From the NCBI RefSeq assembly GCF_017592555.1, contig NZ_JAGFNS010000025.1:62001-126000 (forward strand): a DNA stretch of 64,000 bases. The letters run 5' to 3'. This document shows positions 61,758-64,000 of the stretch, piece by piece. Each line of letters begins with the position of its first letter. The first letter of the stretch is position 1. This stretch comes from Actinoplanes flavus. GTDB taxonomy: Bacteria; Actinomycetota; Actinomycetes; Mycobacteriales; Micromonosporaceae. Made by a program: the position numbers and the translations under genes. The notes beneath the pieces are model-generated. The model was not told the origin of the DNA and made no database searches. It saw only the letters and a list, made by a program, of their open reading frames with translations.

Positions 61758-62492
61758 ATGTCGTACGCCGCCCAGCCGCCGCCCGCCGCCGCGCCCCCGG
61801 CCGTCCCCCGGCCGGCCGCCGTCACCCTGGCGGTGGCCCTGCTCTGGGCCATGGCCGTGGCCGGTCTCACCTATGCCATCGGCATGGTGGCGGTCACGCC
61901 CGGGGTGGTCGGCCGGTTCCGTGACGCCGCCGGCTCGGAGGCCGCCGAGAACTTCATCTCCGTGGTCTGGTTGATCTCCGCGCTCGCCCTGGTTCTGGCC
62001 CTGCTCGCGGCGGCCCTGTTCGCGGTGCTCGGGCTCGCGCTGCGGCGCGGCAGCCGGGTGGCCCGCGCGGTGACCCTGGGCGTGTGCGGCCTCGGGGTCC
62101 TGGGCGGCTGCGGGACGCTCGCCGTGCTCGCCGCCGAGCGGTCGGGCGAGGCGGTGCCCGGTTCGGTGGGTGAGGCGCTGACCGAGGCGTACCCCGAAGG
62201 GTGGATCGTGCTCAACGTCGCGGTGGCCGTCGCGCAGGTGATCGGGTACCTCGTCGTGGGTGTTCTGCTGCTCGCCGCGCCGGGAGAGTTCTTCGGCCGG
62301 ACCGCCCCCGTGGGCACCGCCCTGCCGGGTTTTGTGCCGCCCAGCCAATTCGTCGCCCCGCCCACCGGGTGGGCGGCCCCACAATCGCAGCCTTTTGTTA
62401 CCGGCGGGTCCGAACCCGATCAGTTCTCGGATCAACCGTCTACGCCGAAGTCGGAACCGAACCCGGAAGACGAGTACTGGTCACGACCGTAG
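61758..62492 (+). CDS. Four-helix membrane protein, paralogue of the gene before
   Basis: The protein has 244 residues: a Pro/Ala-rich N-terminus (QPPPAAAPPAVPRPAAVT), four membrane helices (about 22-45, 65-92, 98-122, 148-172) and a Pro/Gln/Ser tail ending DEYWSRP. The VTLAVALLWAMAVAG opening parallels VTASSMLLYLVVAMQ of its neighbour. ATG 61758. Function unknown. Confidence 0.75.
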   Translation: MSYAAQPPPAAAPPAVPRPAAVTLAVALLWAMAVAGLTYAIGMVAVTPGVVGRFRDAAGSEAAENFISVVWLISALALVLALLAAALFAVLGLALRRGSRVARAVTLGVCGLGVLGGCGTLAVLAAERSGEAVPGSVGEALTEAYPEGWIVLNVAVAVAQVIGYLVVGVLLLAAPGEFFGRTAPVGTALPGFVPPSQFVAPPTGWAAPQSQPFVTGGSEPDQFSDQPSTPKSEPNPEDEYWSRP

Positions 62493-62639
62493 GTGTGTGC
62501 GGTTCCGTATCGACGACTGTGGGTCACTCGAACGGGTACGGTCCGTTTCTGTCGCTGTCACTCGATCGGCTGTCCGGATAGATCGAGATCGGCCGGACGG
62601 TGGGTGTTTTCGCCCGTACGGACAAAGGTGATTTCGCGG

Positions 62640-62661
62640 GTTCACAGCCTCTTCACAGCCC
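62640..62661. promoter_or_regulatory. PHO-box-like 11-bp direct repeat
   Basis: GTTCACAGCCT and CTTCACAGCCC are two adjoining 11-bp units, like the TTCAC-based direct repeats bound by PhoP in streptomycetes. A TACCGT box (62693-62698) lies 31 bp downstream. The surrounding gap, 62493-62869, has no reading frame I trust; a transcript starting near 62705 would be untranslated for about 165 nt. Confidence 0.35.
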
Positions 62662-62869
62662 GACCATCAGGTGATCCTGAGCTCGGCGCGGGTACCGTGC
62701 AGACGTTAGGTGCTTTGAGCAGCATCTATGCTCCGCGGAGAGGTCGAGATCAGTTGCTGGATCTGTAAACCTTCTTTACAAAGTGGGCCAAAGCCATGCG
62801 TCAATAGTTCCGTTCCGTCCTGCCGGGGGGAAAGTTTCCGGTTTCCGAACAGCCAGTACGCTCGATGTC

Positions 62870-63244
62870 ATGGAAGCAAGGCACGACCTGGGTAAATTCA
62901 TCACTGAATTGTCCGTCGCGCAGCGTGGTGTCGTGCTTTCATCGGGTCGTGGGGTGAGTGGCGAACTGATGATCGCGCAGGGTGGCGTGATGGTCTCGAC
63001 GCGTTCCGTGCCGAGTCATCGTCGGGGATCGGTGGACCGAAACAATCGACGAAATGACAATGTGGTCCGCCTCACTCCGGAGGCGGGGATCGAGACCTCG
63101 ACACGGATGGGTAGCGACCAGAAGGCGGCTGAGGCGTTGCAGGAGGCAGAGACCGAAGTCGTCATCGCACGAAAGGTGGACTGGGTGAGGGTGTCCGGTT
63201 GGCCGTCTCGGCGATCGATGTCGGCCTTACGGCCCGAAAGTTAG
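62870..63244 (+). CDS. Hypothetical protein, probably leaderless
   Basis: The 124-residue product has an ordered start (MEARHDLGKFITELSVAQRG, then VVLSSGRGVSGELMIAQGG), a basic linker, and a Trp-containing end. TACGCT at 62857-62862 ends seven bases before the ATG, the spacing of the other leaderless genes here, which supports the start. I do not recognise a family. It lies upstream of the ArsR gene on the same strand. Confidence 0.5.
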   Translation: MEARHDLGKFITELSVAQRGVVLSSGRGVSGELMIAQGGVMVSTRSVPSHRRGSVDRNNRRNDNVVRLTPEAGIETSTRMGSDQKAAEALQEAETEVVIARKVDWVRVSGWPSRRSMSALRPES

Positions 63245-63294
63245 CCGGTTCGTTCCTGCGGACATGCAGGAGAATCGATGCAGTTGGTGGAAGG

Positions 63295-63672
63295 ATGGAG
63301 ATCGTGGGAACTGCGTTGGCGGAAATGACGATGCCTCAGATCTCGCCGCTTGCCGGCGAGCCTATTGAACGCGCTGACGCTGAGCGCCTGGCGGGAGTGC
63401 TCAAGGCGCTCGCCGACCCGGCTCGGCTACGGCTGTTGAGCCTTATCCAGTCAGCCACGGATGGCGAGGCGTGCGTCTGCGACCTGACGGCCCCCCTGGG
63501 CCTCTCGCAGCCGACCGTGAGTCACCACCTGCGGATCCTGACGGAGGCGGGTCTGCTGGAGCGTGAGAAGCGGGGTGTGTGGGCGTACTACCGGCTGGTG
63601 CCGACGGCCATCGCCACCATCGCCGACCTGCTGACCCCGCCGCGGAAGCGGGCCACCAAGAAGGCCCGCTGA
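63295..63672 (+). CDS. ArsR/SmtB-family metal-sensing repressor
   Basis: The protein has 125 residues with a winged helix-turn-helix: LKALADPARLRLLSLIQ, then ACVCDLTAPLGLSQPTVSHH, and LLEREKRGVWAYYRLV. The Cys-x-Cys-Asp at the start of the recognition region matches the arsenite (ArsR, alpha3) binding site of the family. Start ATG 63295 is one choice; 63328 and upstream starts are possible. No arsenical pump is in view; the next gene is an aldolase. Confidence 0.88.
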   Translation: MEIVGTALAEMTMPQISPLAGEPIERADAERLAGVLKALADPARLRLLSLIQSATDGEACVCDLTAPLGLSQPTVSHHLRILTEAGLLEREKRGVWAYYRLVPTAIATIADLLTPPRKRATKKAR

Positions 63673-63773
63673 GCTGTCGGTAGCGACCTGGCGTCACTGA
63701 TCTATGGGGGGCGTGGCGCCAGGCCGAGGACCCCGGCTCAACGGACTGGGCCGGCGGACCTGAGGAGGAACGG

Positions 63774-64000
63774 GTGAACTACGTCCCCGGTGACCTGCGT
63801 GACCAACTCGCGCACGTGGGTTACGACGTGGTGCAGGCGGGCCTCGTGTGTGGATCGGGCGGCAACCTGTCCGCCCGCATTCCCGACGAGGACGCCATCT
63901 GGGTCACCGCGAGCGGATCCTGGCTGGACCGGCTGAGCCGGAACACCTTCGCGCCGGTGCGGATCTCCGACGGGGCGCCCGCCGTCATCGGCGGCATACC
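63774..64000 (+). CDS. Class II aldolase/adducin family protein, 5' part
   Basis: The gene starts at GTG 63774 behind a GAGGAGG site and runs off the window after 75 codons. The visible part has the family motif GLVCGSGGNLSARIP and WVTASGSWLDRLS (sugar-phosphate and metal site opening). Members cleave fuculose-, rhamnulose- or ribulose-type phosphates; specificity needs the rest of the gene. Confidence 0.85.
   Translation, partial: MNYVPGDLRDQLAHVGYDVVQAGLVCGSGGNLSARIPDEDAIWVTASGSWLDRLSRNTFAPVRISDGAPAVIGGI

Noticed and set aside
62493..62768. 91-codon frame between the membrane protein and the unknown gene
   Set aside because: No ribosome site, poor codon bias, unusual residue mix (many Cys, Arg, Ser) and it overlaps the PHO-like promoter.

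Overview
The window looks like the chromosome of a high-GC actinomycete of the Micromonosporaceae, most likely Actinoplanes or a close relative. The signs are very high GC with strong third-position bias, frequent GTG starts, -10 boxes that sit 6-7 nt before start codons (leaderless genes), HspR/HAIR heat-shock control, class E sortase, DUF397 and DUF881 proteins, and a two-FHA / PP2C / RodA / PBP / PknA / PknB cell-wall signalling operon next to crgA. The genus is an inference from gene content; no rRNA is present. The window opens inside a DUF397 gene and closes inside a class II aldolase gene.

Layout. 0-2.7 kb: DUF397 fragment, two unknowns, a WecG/TagA glycosyltransferase and tRNA-Leu(CAG). 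2.9-15.4 kb: fhaA-fhaB-pstP-rodA-pbpA-pknA-pknB, then a convergent trpG / small membrane protein / class E sortase / DUF881 block, then crgA. This is the classical actinobacterial growth and division locus: the kinases and phosphatase write and erase Ser/Thr phosphorylation, the FHA proteins read it, and RodA with PbpA build peptidoglycan. 15.5-27 kb: an EtfD-like membrane Fe-S reductase, two CNNM/CBS transporters, a secreted LamG protein, tRNA-Gly(CCC), dcd, several small housekeeping genes, a SpoIIE phosphatase and a FadE5-like acyl-CoA dehydrogenase. The EtfD-like and FadE5-like genes share a near-identical palindrome in their promoters.

27-33.4 kb: the tail of a broken Ig-like protein gene, SixA, TrhA-like membrane protein, the 5-oxoprolinase operon pxpB-pxpC-pxpA, and a thioredoxin-NHL protein. 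33.4-35 kb is the strangest part: a 1.5-kb gene-free island with three different tandem repeats (20 bp, 62-65 bp, 19 bp), a decayed small gene between inverted repeats, and a hairpin of about 100 nt. The last repeat runs onto the stop codon of a 1,166-residue disordered membrane protein (35-38.5 kb).

38.8-49.3 kb: a 50-aa protein, a branched-chain 2-oxoacid/pyruvate dehydrogenase operon (E1alpha-E1beta-E2), two lineage-type unknowns, and two overlapping membrane-associated GTPases transcribed away from dnaK. 49.3-60 kb is a heat-shock region: dnaK-grpE-dnaJ-hspR and clpB, with three HAIR sites, and a KhtT/KhtU-like antiporter pair plus an MFS exporter between them. 60-64 kb: two related Pro-rich four-helix membrane proteins, a PHO-box-like repeat, an unknown leaderless gene, an ArsR regulator with a Cys-x-Cys-Asp metal motif, and the aldolase start.
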